64,000 bases of DNA from positions 1 to 64,000 of the forward strand of contig DIUY01000001.1 in assembly GCA_002422395.1 (NCBI GenBank). Reading direction: 5' to 3'. Shown piece by piece: positions 16,411 to 24,561 of the stretch (positions are counted from its first letter, which is position 1; each line of letters begins with the position of its first letter). Source of the DNA: Methylococcaceae bacterium UBA6146. GTDB taxonomy: Bacteria; Pseudomonadota; Gammaproteobacteria; Methylococcales; Methylomonadaceae. A model generated the notes under the pieces. It did no database searches. It was not told where the DNA came from and was given only the letters and a program-made list of their open reading frames with translations. The translations under genes and the position numbers were made by a program.

Positions 16411-17778
16411 TCATTTTTTTAGTGGCTGAAATTTCTTTTCAATATCAGCCACCAGCTTTTTATCCAGCGAGAACATCACAACATGATCGCCCTCTTCAAA
16501 AACCGTATCATGATGGATGGCTATCACGCTGTTATTGCGGATTAATGCGCCTAAAACAATACCGCCAGGCAATTTGACACTGTCAACCTTGCGGCCCACC
16601 ACCGAATTTTCACCATGCCCCCTATGGGCAATAGCTTCAATCGCTTCGGCTGCGCCGCCGCACAACAAGCTGACCTGCGCGACATCGCCACGCCGGACAT
16701 GGGTCAGGATGCTGCCCAACGTTTCCACATTGGGCAAGACGGCAAGGTCAATACCTGTTCCGGGCAATAATTTGCTATAAGACGGATGGTTGAGTATGCA
16801 AATTGCCTTGCGGGCCCCGAGCGCTTTAGCTAAGGAAGCGGCGATAATGTTTTCCCCGTCGTTATCAGTGATTGCACAAAACAAATCGGTTTTGTCAATG
16901 GATTCATCAATCAACAAGGCCTCATCAGCACAGTTGCCTTGCAGCACAATAGTATTGTCAAATTCGGTGGCGATTTTTTGGGCGCGTTTACGGTCTTTTT
17001 CAATAATTTTGACATGGTGGTCTTTTTCCAGCGCTTGCGCCAAACGTTTGCCAATATGCCCCCCCCCCGCAATGATGATACGTTTTAACGGCTTTTCAAG
17101 GCAGTCCAGGTCTTTTAGCAAACGCCGCACTTCAAGACGTGGCGCGAAGAAGAACACTTCATCATCCGCTTCAATAACGGCTTCGCCATTGGTAGGCAAC
17201 GCAACACCTGCCCTGAATATGGCCACCACGCGAATTCTGCCTTCGGTCAAACGGCCTTTTAGCGTTTTAATTTGTTTGCCGGTTAGAAACCCATTTGCCA
17301 CGGCTTTAACTGAAAATAGCCGCACTAGGCCCCCGGCAAAATCAGAAATATGCAAAACGCCGGGCAAATCAATCAGATTACGGATTGACTCCATAACGCT
17401 TTGTTCAGGGCTGATAACAATATCGATAGGAATGCCATTAGGGCCGAACAAAGCGGGATTTTTTAAGTAGTCGATGGCACGTATTCGGGCAATCGTTTTA
17501 GGCCGGCTGTAAAATTTGTTAATAATCGTGCAGGCTAACATATTGGTTTCGTCACGGTCTGTGACGGCGATAACCAAGTCAGTGTGCTGGACATCCGCCT
17601 GTGCCAAAATTTTAGGGTGCGCGGCATTACCGACAACTGTCCTGATATTCAGGCGCTCTTTTAGCGCCGCCAAAAATTCGGCATTGTAATCAATGACAAC
17701 AATCTCATTTTCTTCACCGGCCAGCGCTTCCGCCACAGACGAGCCCGTCCTTCCGGCACCTAAAATAAGTATCTTCAT
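16411..17778 (-). CDS. trkA: Trk potassium uptake system NAD-binding subunit TrkA
   Basis: A 455-residue peripheral membrane protein, the regulatory subunit of the Trk K+ channel. It has the usual tandem arrangement of two RCK_N Rossmann domains (LILGAGRTGSSVAEAL at the N-terminus and IIIAGGGHIGKRLAQAL near residue 235), each followed by a TrkA_C ligand domain. The TrkH/TrkG channel subunit is not adjacent. The structured 47-base element at 17831-17877 lies about 50 bases upstream of the ATG and may belong to its leader. Confidence 0.95.
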   Translation of the reverse strand: MKILILGAGRTGSSVAEALAGEENEIVVIDYNAEFLAALKERLNIRTVVGNAAHPKILAQADVQHTDLVIAVTDRDETNMLACTIINKFYSRPKTIARIRAIDYLKNPALFGPNGIPIDIVISPEQSVMESIRNLIDLPGVLHISDFAGGLVRLFSVKAVANGFLTGKQIKTLKGRLTEGRIRVVAIFRAGVALPTNGEAVIEADDEVFFFAPRLEVRRLLKDLDCLEKPLKRIIIAGGGHIGKRLAQALEKDHHVKIIEKDRKRAQKIATEFDNTIVLQGNCADEALLIDESIDKTDLFCAITDNDGENIIAASLAKALGARKAICILNHPSYSKLLPGTGIDLAVLPNVETLGSILTHVRRGDVAQVSLLCGGAAEAIEAIAHRGHGENSVVGRKVDSVKLPGGIVLGALIRNNSVIAIHHDTVFEEGDHVVMFSLDKKLVADIEKKFQPLKK

Positions 17779-17830
17779 AGTGTGTTTCGGTAATTTGTTA
17801 TGTAAAAATAAAATTCGGCTTGCTAATTAA

Positions 17831-17877
17831 CGGCTGCACATCCGCTGAGGACGTGCAGCCGCACCGTTTCCTCAGCG
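17831..17877 (-). repeat. Interleaved palindromes (hairpin repeat copy 2; potential pseudoknot)
   Basis: On the minus strand four 9-base blocks lie in the order A, B, A', B'. A (17877-17869) is complementary to A' (17851-17843), and B (17861-17853) to B' (17839-17831). Both pairings are perfect, so the RNA could form an H-type pseudoknot or two exclusive hairpins. B to B' alone is the same 31-base hairpin type as at 36056-36086. It lies between the outer-membrane efflux gene and trkA. Confidence 0.7.
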
Positions 17878-17965
17878 AGACAAACCGCCCAACCACAATG
17901 ATGGCTTCACCATTACCCAAAAACCAAGCTGGAAAAGAACAAGCCCGACATTGTAACAAATCCCA

Positions 17966-19408
17966 TCATGACGGCATCTGCCAACCACCACCCAACGCTT
18001 TGTACAGAGCAACCAAATTCTGCGCCAATGCGGCTTTGCTGGTGACCAGATCGCTCTGCGCCTGGTATAACATTTGCTGTGCCGATAACACATCAACAAA
18101 TCCGACCAAGCCTTTTTGATAAAGCTCAGTGGCCAAGGCCACCGCCAGCTGATCGGCTTTAACCGCTTGCGCTAACGACTGCTGGCGCTGTTGCTCTTGG
18201 CGATAAGCAACCAAGGCGTCTTCAACTTCCTGAAATGCGGTCAAAACAGCCGCCTGATAAGCCAATGCCGTGTGTTCCGACTGCGCTTGCTTGCTTTTGA
18301 TGTCCGCATTAATGCGCCCCCAATTCCAGATGGGCAGCGTTAATGACGCCGCTGTTGACCACGATTTACCCAAGGGCGTCATATCGGTGATCCGCATGTT
18401 TTGCAAGCCAAGAAATGCCGACAGGTTGATTTTTGGATAAAGCCCGGACGTGGCCACCCCCACCGTCGCATTGGCCAACGCCATCAGACGCTCGGCACGG
18501 CGAATATCGGGGCGGCGCTTTAACAGCTCGGATGGCAATTCAGCAAACGCCGCATCCATAACGGCGGGTATCTGCCCAGACCTTTCCAGCCGTGCCGCCA
18601 AGGCCTCAGGCTGGCGCCCAGTCAGCACACTCAGCGCATGGATTGCTTGCTTGACAGCGGCTTCATTAACCGGCGGCTGCGCCGTGGTGACGGCAAGCTG
18701 GGCTTGTGCCCGACTGACATCAAGCATACTGGCAAGACCTGATTGTTGCCGCACTTCAGTCAACTCGAGGGTCTCCTGTTGTGCAGTTATGTTGGCTTGG
18801 GCAATCGCCAGCAACTGTTGGTTGGTACGCAAGTCAATATAATTACGAGCCACTTCACCAAGCAGACTGACTTGCACGGCGCGGCTGTTTTCCATTTCAC
18901 TGTCTATCGTGGCATCGGCGGCTTCTAAGGCGCGTTGTACGCCGCCAAAAAAATCCAGCTCCCATGCGGCATCAAAACCACTTTGAAAAATATTGATGAG
19001 ACTGTTGCCGACACCAAAACCGCCAGCAGCAGCACCGCCGCCGGTCGCCGATGTGCCTGAAGTGTTGTTATAACGCCGGCTGACGGTGCTTTTTCCCGTC
19101 ACTTCGGGGAGGGCGCCCGCGAAAATGGCGTACCGTTGGGCGCGGGCATCTTTAATCTTGACCCATGCCTGCTTTAAATCAAGATTGGCGGCAAGGGTGT
19201 CGGTGATGAGCCGGTTTAAGGAAGGATCATTAAAGTGCCGCCACCAAACATCCAACCGGACAGAAGCCGCCGCAGGGACGGCCATGCCCGACGTGCCGCC
19301 CCACTGCTTGGGGCTCTCCACTTTGGGCGGCTGATAATCGGGGCCGACCGCAGCACACGCCGATAACAGCACGGCCAAGCCATAGCTAAAGAATGGGCGG
19401 CCACTCAT
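17966..19408 (-). CDS. Outer-membrane efflux lipoprotein, TolC/NodT-like
   Basis: A 480-residue protein beginning with a lipoprotein signal (LAVLLSAC, lipidated Cys near residue 18) and the CAAVGPDYQPPKV start typical of NodT/OprM factors. Two OEP repeats with long helices follow, rich in Ala, Gln and Leu. It would form the trimeric outer-membrane channel for the ABC exporter encoded just upstream. Its ATG overlaps the stop of the membrane-fusion gene by 4 bases, so the genes form one operon (permease, ATPase, fusion protein, channel). Confidence 0.92.
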   Translation of the reverse strand: MSGRPFFSYGLAVLLSACAAVGPDYQPPKVESPKQWGGTSGMAVPAAASVRLDVWWRHFNDPSLNRLITDTLAANLDLKQAWVKIKDARAQRYAIFAGALPEVTGKSTVSRRYNNTSGTSATGGGAAAGGFGVGNSLINIFQSGFDAAWELDFFGGVQRALEAADATIDSEMENSRAVQVSLLGEVARNYIDLRTNQQLLAIAQANITAQQETLELTEVRQQSGLASMLDVSRAQAQLAVTTAQPPVNEAAVKQAIHALSVLTGRQPEALAARLERSGQIPAVMDAAFAELPSELLKRRPDIRRAERLMALANATVGVATSGLYPKINLSAFLGLQNMRITDMTPLGKSWSTAASLTLPIWNWGRINADIKSKQAQSEHTALAYQAAVLTAFQEVEDALVAYRQEQQRQQSLAQAVKADQLAVALATELYQKGLVGFVDVLSAQQMLYQAQSDLVTSKAALAQNLVALYKALGGGWQMPS

Positions 19409-20370
19409 AATGACGGCTCGGCAATATTGTCCGCAGAGTAGTTTTCGGCTTCAATGAACACGTCCATTTGCTGGCCGACATAGACGGGTATCTGCTGCCG
19501 GTCAAAACTATACAACGCTTGTAAAACGCGGGTGTCAACCCGCTCGGTGCTATCGCCGGTCAAGGATTTTTTGGGTACTACAAACGGTTCGACATAAGCA
19601 AGCGTAAGATCCGCTTTAAACTGACGGTTGCCGCGCAAATAGGCGACTGCCTTATTGCTTTTGACAAACCGCCAAGCATCGTTTTCGTCAATATCAACGC
19701 GGACATGCAGTTGCTGCAAATTGCCCAGCACCAGCAGCGGCGTGTTTAAAAATCCGGCGGAAGCAAACTCGCCGGGGCGGATGTTCACCTGCAACACTTG
19801 GCCATCAACCGGTGCGCGGACAACCAACCTGTTTTGCGTGGTTTGTGTGCTTAGCAAAGCGGCTTCGGCTTGTTGCACCAACGCTGCCGCGCTGTCGAGT
19901 TTGGCCTTTGCAATCTGCACGGCATTATTGCGTTTGAGCAATTCCTCGCCACTAATGGCGCGTTTGTCAGTGACCGCTTGCGCCATCTGGCTCAATGATA
20001 AAGCCTCATTGATAGTGGCTTTGGCAACCCCGACATCAGCGCGGGCTTTAGCCAGATCGGCACGTTTTACAACCAGTTCCGCCCCAGTCTGCCGGTCATC
20101 CAAGTAAAACAACGGCATACCGGCTTTGACATTATCACCCACTTTAACGGCAATCCGGTCGACAATGCCGTCTAACGGTGTGCCAACCGCGATATTTTGG
20201 CTTTTGGCTTCAACAATACCTGAGCCTGCGATATAGGAGGAAAACGGCGCAAAAGCGGGTTCGGCCACGGCAGCGGCAACCGGCATTGGTTTGTTGCTTT
20301 TGACGACCGTATAAGAAGCAAACGCAAAACCTAAGAGTGCCAGCAAGGGAAGCAGGTATTTTAATGTCAT
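19405..20370 (-). CDS. HlyD-type membrane fusion protein of ABC exporter (DevB-like)
   Basis: A 321-residue periplasmic adaptor with one N-terminal membrane anchor (YLLPLLALLGFAFASYTVV), biotinyl-lipoyl halves around residues 45-75 and after the hairpin, a coiled-coil hairpin (about 85-165) and beta-barrel domain. I use ATG 20370 because it places the anchor at the N-terminus. A TTG at 20439 in the same frame would overlap the ATPase stop by 4 bases and add 23 residues; it is a fair alternative because coupling overlaps occur through the rest of this operon. Confidence 0.9.
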   Translation of the reverse strand: MTLKYLLPLLALLGFAFASYTVVKSNKPMPVAAAVAEPAFAPFSSYIAGSGIVEAKSQNIAVGTPLDGIVDRIAVKVGDNVKAGMPLFYLDDRQTGAELVVKRADLAKARADVGVAKATINEALSLSQMAQAVTDKRAISGEELLKRNNAVQIAKAKLDSAAALVQQAEAALLSTQTTQNRLVVRAPVDGQVLQVNIRPGEFASAGFLNTPLLVLGNLQQLHVRVDIDENDAWRFVKSNKAVAYLRGNRQFKADLTLAYVEPFVVPKKSLTGDSTERVDTRVLQALYSFDRQQIPVYVGQQMDVFIEAENYSADNIAEPSL

Positions 20371-20435
20371 GGCGGTTTTTAAAAAGCTACGGTTAATGTC
20401 AAAAATGGATGCAATGGCTTTATCTTCCCCACTAC

Positions 20436-21143
20436 TCAAGCACCCGCAACGGTTGCCCCTACGCTAATGATGTGCCCGTCATCCATTTTGGCAATGCGGT
20501 CGGCAAAGTTAAAGATACGGGCATCATGGGTGACAATCACCAGCGCTCGGTCCGCATGTAACGCCACGTCTTTCAACAAGCCCATGACCGTCTGTCCGGT
20601 TTCGTGGTCCAGCGCACTGGTCGGTTCATCACAGACTATCAGCCGTGGGCTATGGACTAGCGCACGGGCTATCGCAACGCGTTGTTGCTGCCCTCCGGAA
20701 AGCTGCGCAGGCAACGATTTAGTCCGTGTGCCCAGACCGACCGATTCAAGTATCCCGCTTGCCTTACGCTCGGCGACGGCACGCTTCATGCCGTTGATAA
20801 TCAGCGGCACCGAAACGTTTTCTGCCGCCGTCAATGACGGCAACAAATTATAAGCCTGAAAGACAAAGCCGATATTCTGCGCCCGAAAGTTAAGTTTGTC
20901 TTTGCTGCGCATCTGCTGTAAATCCTCACCAAACAGCTCGCAACTGCCCTCATCTTGGTCGAGAATGCCGGCAATCACAGAAATCAGAGTCGTCTTCCCG
21001 CAACCAGAAGGCCCGACCAACATCATCAGTTCGCCTAAGGCGATTTCCAGATTAATGTCATTGAGCGCAACGATTTTTTGCCCGCCGGCATGGTAGGTTT
21101 TACCAATATGCCGGCAATGCACTGCCAATTGTTTTTCAGTCAT
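20436..21143 (-). CDS. ABC exporter ATP-binding protein (DevA/LolD-MacB type)
   Basis: A 235-residue ATPase of the MacB/LolD/DevA class. Walker A is GPSGCGKTT near residues 43-51, Q-loop FVFQAYNLLPSLT near 93-105, signature LSGGQQQRVAIARAL, Walker B LIVCDEPTSALD and switch histidine VTHDARIF. It powers the FtsX-type permease encoded immediately upstream (3-base gap). Together with the fusion and channel proteins it resembles DevBCA-TolC exporters, which export lipids or glycolipids in cyanobacteria; the substrate here is unknown. Confidence 0.93.
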   Translation of the reverse strand: MTEKQLAVHCRHIGKTYHAGGQKIVALNDINLEIALGELMMLVGPSGCGKTTLISVIAGILDQDEGSCELFGEDLQQMRSKDKLNFRAQNIGFVFQAYNLLPSLTAAENVSVPLIINGMKRAVAERKASGILESVGLGTRTKSLPAQLSGGQQQRVAIARALVHSPRLIVCDEPTSALDHETGQTVMGLLKDVALHADRALVIVTHDARIFNFADRIAKMDDGHIISVGATVAGA

Positions 21144-21146
21144 AGG

Positions 21147-22307
21147 TTAGCTTTTAAAAACAATGGCCGGTTCTAAGCGGATGACCTTGATGATGCTGAT
21201 GAGGGCGGCAAACACACAAATCAGGCTCACACCGGCACCGCTAAAAACCAGCAGTTGCCAAGGGAACTTAAACGCCAAAATAGTGTGCCTCATGGCATGT
21301 CCAAACAACGCGGTCAAGCCTACGCCTAAACCATACCCGACACTGCCCACCAGCACCGCCTGCAACAAAATCATGCGTAACAAGGTCAAGTTGCTGGCCC
21401 CCATCGCTTTTAACACGCCGAACTGGCGGAGATTTTCCAGCGTGAAATTGTAGAATGTTTGTCCGGCGATTGCCGCGCCGACAATAAACCCTAATGCAAC
21501 CGAAATGCCGAAATTGATCGGAATGCCGGTGTTTTTCATAAAATAGTTGTAGGTCAGTTCCTTAAACTCATTATGGCTATAGGCAGACAAGCCAGTGGCT
21601 TCGCTTATGCGGCGGGTCAATTGCGCTATATCCTGGCCTGGCTTTGCCTTGACCAAGACAAAAGACAGTAATTTACGCTCTCTGGGCGCGTAGCTTTTGG
21701 CTCTGGAATATGTTGTATAAACAACCGGTTGTGACTGGAACGTGCGGGTGACTTTAGCGATGCCCACCACAATGGCGCGGTGATCGTTTAATTCCAAGGT
21801 GTCACCCACGGCAAGCGGGACACGGTTGCCCCCAAGCGTTGATGAGGGCTTGCCCAGTTTGTCCCGAGCGCCATCAATGTCAACTATGACGCTATCGCTG
21901 CGGCGCAAATCCTCTATTTTCCCCGATAGCATAATCGGCGGCCCGCCTATAAGCGTGGTGTCGTCCAAGCCAATGACATTGCAGGTCTGGAACGTGCCGT
22001 CTGTCAATCGTGCTTTCAACAAGCCTTTGTACATCGGCATGGCCCACTGTACGCCGGAAATGCCGCGCACCCGATACAGCTCAGTGTCTTGCAAGGGTTT
22101 AATGTCATCAACAAACTGTACTTTGGGGTCCATCACCCAAATATCCGGCAGGCCCACATCGGAAATAAAGCTGTAGGAACGCGACATCAAACCGACAAAA
22201 ATGGCCGGTTGTTGGGTCATGATTAATGAGGCAAAAGTCAGTCCCATAACGATGCCAAGGTATTTCCCTTTGTCACCCATGAGCATTTTTAAGGCAATAT
22301 GGTTCAC
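21147..22307 (-). CDS. FtsX-like ABC permease (DevC-like)
   Basis: A 386-residue permease with four membrane segments (about residues 17-37 and three near 265-285, 310-335, 350-375) and a large periplasmic loop between the first and second. This is the DevC/MacB topology, and the length matches DevC. The start codon is GTG at 22307; ATG alternatives lie too far inside the first membrane segment. It is the first gene of the four-gene exporter operon. Confidence 0.9.
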   Translation of the reverse strand: MNHIALKMLMGDKGKYLGIVMGLTFASLIMTQQPAIFVGLMSRSYSFISDVGLPDIWVMDPKVQFVDDIKPLQDTELYRVRGISGVQWAMPMYKGLLKARLTDGTFQTCNVIGLDDTTLIGGPPIMLSGKIEDLRRSDSVIVDIDGARDKLGKPSSTLGGNRVPLAVGDTLELNDHRAIVVGIAKVTRTFQSQPVVYTTYSRAKSYAPRERKLLSFVLVKAKPGQDIAQLTRRISEATGLSAYSHNEFKELTYNYFMKNTGIPINFGISVALGFIVGAAIAGQTFYNFTLENLRQFGVLKAMGASNLTLLRMILLQAVLVGSVGYGLGVGLTALFGHAMRHTILAFKFPWQLLVFSGAGVSLICVFAALISIIKVIRLEPAIVFKS

Positions 22308-22391
22308 GGCATTGATCTCTAGGCAGGCTGGCCGAAAGGCGTCACGATTTTTGGCTCTGATCCACTAGAGCCAAGCAAGCGGGTTACCCCA

Positions 22392-22829
22392 TTAAAACCG
22401 CAGTGGTGTGACCTCTCCAGCGAGGCGGTAGTGCCGGTAATCAGCAATGACTTGATCATGGTCAAAAGCCAGTTGTGCAGGCAAGTTGTCAAAAGTGAAA
22501 ATCCCGCAGTTCTTGGCATCATCGGCAGCTTGCGGCGTGCCTTTAGCTTCGGCGATATAAACAGCCGTCACGGTATGGTTGCGGGGGTCACGTTGTGGGT
22601 TGGAGTAAATCCCCAATAATGCCACCAGCCTGGCTTCAAGACAGGTTTCTTCTTTAGCTTCACGCATTGCGGCCTGTTCCAAAGTTTCGCCGACATCGAC
22701 AAAGCCGCCGGGCACTGCCCAACCAAACGGTGGGTTCGCCCGTTCAATCAGAACAAAGGGACGTCCTGGGAGGTCAATGAGTTCAATTAAGGTGTCGGCG
22801 GCAAGTAAAGGGGTAGTGGGCTTGTACAT
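22392..22829 (-). CDS. NUDIX hydrolase
   Basis: A 145-residue protein with a complete Nudix box (GGFVDVGETLEQAAMREAKEET, residues about 41-62), which binds divalent metal and hydrolyses nucleoside-diphosphate-linked substrates. The ERANPPFGWAVPGGF lead-in is typical of ADP-ribose pyrophosphatase/MutT-like enzymes, but substrate cannot be deduced. It is 84 bases upstream of the exporter permease in the same direction. A GGCTCT/AGAGCC hairpin lies in that gap. Confidence 0.9.
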   Translation of the reverse strand: MYKPTTPLLAADTLIELIDLPGRPFVLIERANPPFGWAVPGGFVDVGETLEQAAMREAKEETCLEARLVALLGIYSNPQRDPRNHTVTAVYIAEAKGTPQAADDAKNCGIFTFDNLPAQLAFDHDQVIADYRHYRLAGEVTPLRF

Positions 22830-22974
22830 AGTGGCTGAGCTGGATTTTAATTAATAATGCCAAAATTTGGGGCGTGTTTTAAGGCGCACCTCAAAAATCA
22901 GGTTCAGGTTATATCAACTCCACCGGCAATGGCTAAAAAAAGCGGCACGGAGGAGGAGACAATTTTTTCGGGTG

Positions 22975-24309
22975 CTATTTCGCCACAAAACTTTTCTGCA
23001 CAAAGCCCGACTGGTAATATTTTTTGGTGTCGATATGCCAATCTTCCGGCCTAATAACATTTTTAATGGTGTAGGGGTTGCCTTTTTTGTCGGTGACCAG
23101 TGTTGACAAGTCAACCATCCGTTCGGCCACCGGATTTTTTTCTTCATCCAAAATAATGATGACTTTGGGCCGCAATTTGGCATGTTCGTTAATTTCAACA
23201 ACAATGGCAACTTCGCCGTTAGTCATAACAACAACGCTACCGGGCGGATACACGCCTAAGGTCTCGATAAACTTGATGACCACATGCCTGTCCAAATGGG
23301 AGCCCGCCAAGTTGGTCAAAATTTGCGTTGCTTCAAGATGGGGCAGGCTGTTCCGGTTATTTCGGTTGCTGGTCATATCATCGTAGGCGTTAACCACCGC
23401 AACGATCTTGGTGAAATCGGAAATTGCGGCTTGTTTAAGATGCCGGGGATAGCCGGTGCCATCGACATGTTCATGATGTGTCAAAGCCGTTTCCATAACG
23501 CTAGTGGGCATATTTTCGCCAGACTTCAATAACTCATAACCGAGCAACGTGTGCGACTCCATAACACGCTGTTCCTCTTCATTCAGCGGGAGCTGCTTTT
23601 TAAGTATCTCCAGGGGAATGCGCATTTTACCTATATCGTGCAACATGCCGCACAGCCCTAAAGTGACAATGCTGTCATGTGGAAGATCCATATGGCGTCC
23701 TAAGACAATCGATAAAAGGCAAACATTGAGGCTATGCTGTGCCGTGTATTCGTCCTTATCTTTCAGCTGCGTTAGCCATAGCATGGCATCCGGTGAATGC
23801 AACACACTGTTCATGCATTCCAAGACAGCTTTTTGGGCAACCCAACCGTCAAGACTGCCGCCTTTGGCCGCTGTTTTCATTATTGAAGAGACTAGTGTTT
23901 CAGTCTGCTTATAGATTGTTTCCGCCCTTGTTATCTCTTGCTCGAACGTGCCTAATTTTAGCGGCGGCGTATTATGGATATTGTTCAGTAGCTTGGACGC
24001 ACTTACGTGGGCGGGCTTATTCTGATTGGCTATCGGCTCGAACTGATGGCGCTTTGATTTTGTCGTATCAATATAAACGTAGTCACAAATGTTTTTCACC
24101 GCCCGAAGCTGTGCTTGGTTTTGTAATTCAAAACCTTGGAACATGAAGGGCGTATCTAGCCATGAGCGGTCAAGCTCCACTATGTACATGCCTAATGTCA
24201 ACTGGCTGACAGGTATATATAGCTTCTCTGAAGAAGTAAAAAACTGGCTGGGCGCAGTTTTTTCAGTAGCCTTTTTGTCGCGAGTAAACTTCAATTTCTT
24301 AAAAAACAT
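22975..24309 (-). CDS. HD-GYP domain cyclic-di-GMP phosphodiesterase with DUF3391 N-terminus
   Basis: A 444-residue cytosolic protein. Residues about 30-150 correspond to DUF3391 (YIPVSQLTLGMYIVELDRSW). The HD-GYP domain follows, with MLHDIGKMRIP carrying the HD pair, HTLLGYELL, and HHEHVDGTGYPRHL with the GYP motif. It would hydrolyse cyclic di-GMP to GMP or pGpG. It carries no receiver or sensory membrane segment. The gene stands alone. Confidence 0.93.
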   Translation of the reverse strand: MFFKKLKFTRDKKATEKTAPSQFFTSSEKLYIPVSQLTLGMYIVELDRSWLDTPFMFQGFELQNQAQLRAVKNICDYVYIDTTKSKRHQFEPIANQNKPAHVSASKLLNNIHNTPPLKLGTFEQEITRAETIYKQTETLVSSIMKTAAKGGSLDGWVAQKAVLECMNSVLHSPDAMLWLTQLKDKDEYTAQHSLNVCLLSIVLGRHMDLPHDSIVTLGLCGMLHDIGKMRIPLEILKKQLPLNEEEQRVMESHTLLGYELLKSGENMPTSVMETALTHHEHVDGTGYPRHLKQAAISDFTKIVAVVNAYDDMTSNRNNRNSLPHLEATQILTNLAGSHLDRHVVIKFIETLGVYPPGSVVVMTNGEVAIVVEINEHAKLRPKVIIILDEEKNPVAERMVDLSTLVTDKKGNPYTIKNVIRPEDWHIDTKKYYQSGFVQKSFVAK

Positions 24310-24513
24310 TAAGTTGTCCGTAAACGTGTCACACCAATCATTAAGATATTTTTAAACATAATAGGTAATTTTCTTAGTTAGTAAAGACTACGGCAAAAGA
24401 AATGGCAAAGGCGGCTTATGTTTTTTAAATTTAAACTTCTTAACTTTGCCACTGGAGTTATTGCTGGGGGCAAGCTAGCATATAGCCTCCCGTTTTTTAC
24501 TTAGCCGATAAAA

Positions 24514-24530
24514 GGCGGGTTTGCCCCGCC
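24514..24530 (+). terminator. Short GC-rich hairpin upstream of slt
   Basis: GGCGGG (24514-24519) pairs with CCCGCC (24525-24530). It lies in the 252-base gap between the divergent HD-GYP and slt genes and is not followed by a T-run, so it may be a leader structure rather than a terminator. Confidence 0.3.
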
Positions 24531-24561
24531 ATTTATCCATAAAACAGCCGAGTATGAAAGC

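Noticed and set aside
22351..22374. 8-bp hairpin (TTGGCTCT/AGAGCCAA) between the NUDIX and exporter permease genes as a terminator
   Set aside because: Neither strand has a T-run after the stem, and both genes have the same direction; left as a structure of unknown role.
24310..24561. Cyclic-di-GMP riboswitch near the HD-GYP gene
   Set aside because: The conserved GCAAA and GACGCAAAGC parts of the class I motif are not both present in a foldable order.
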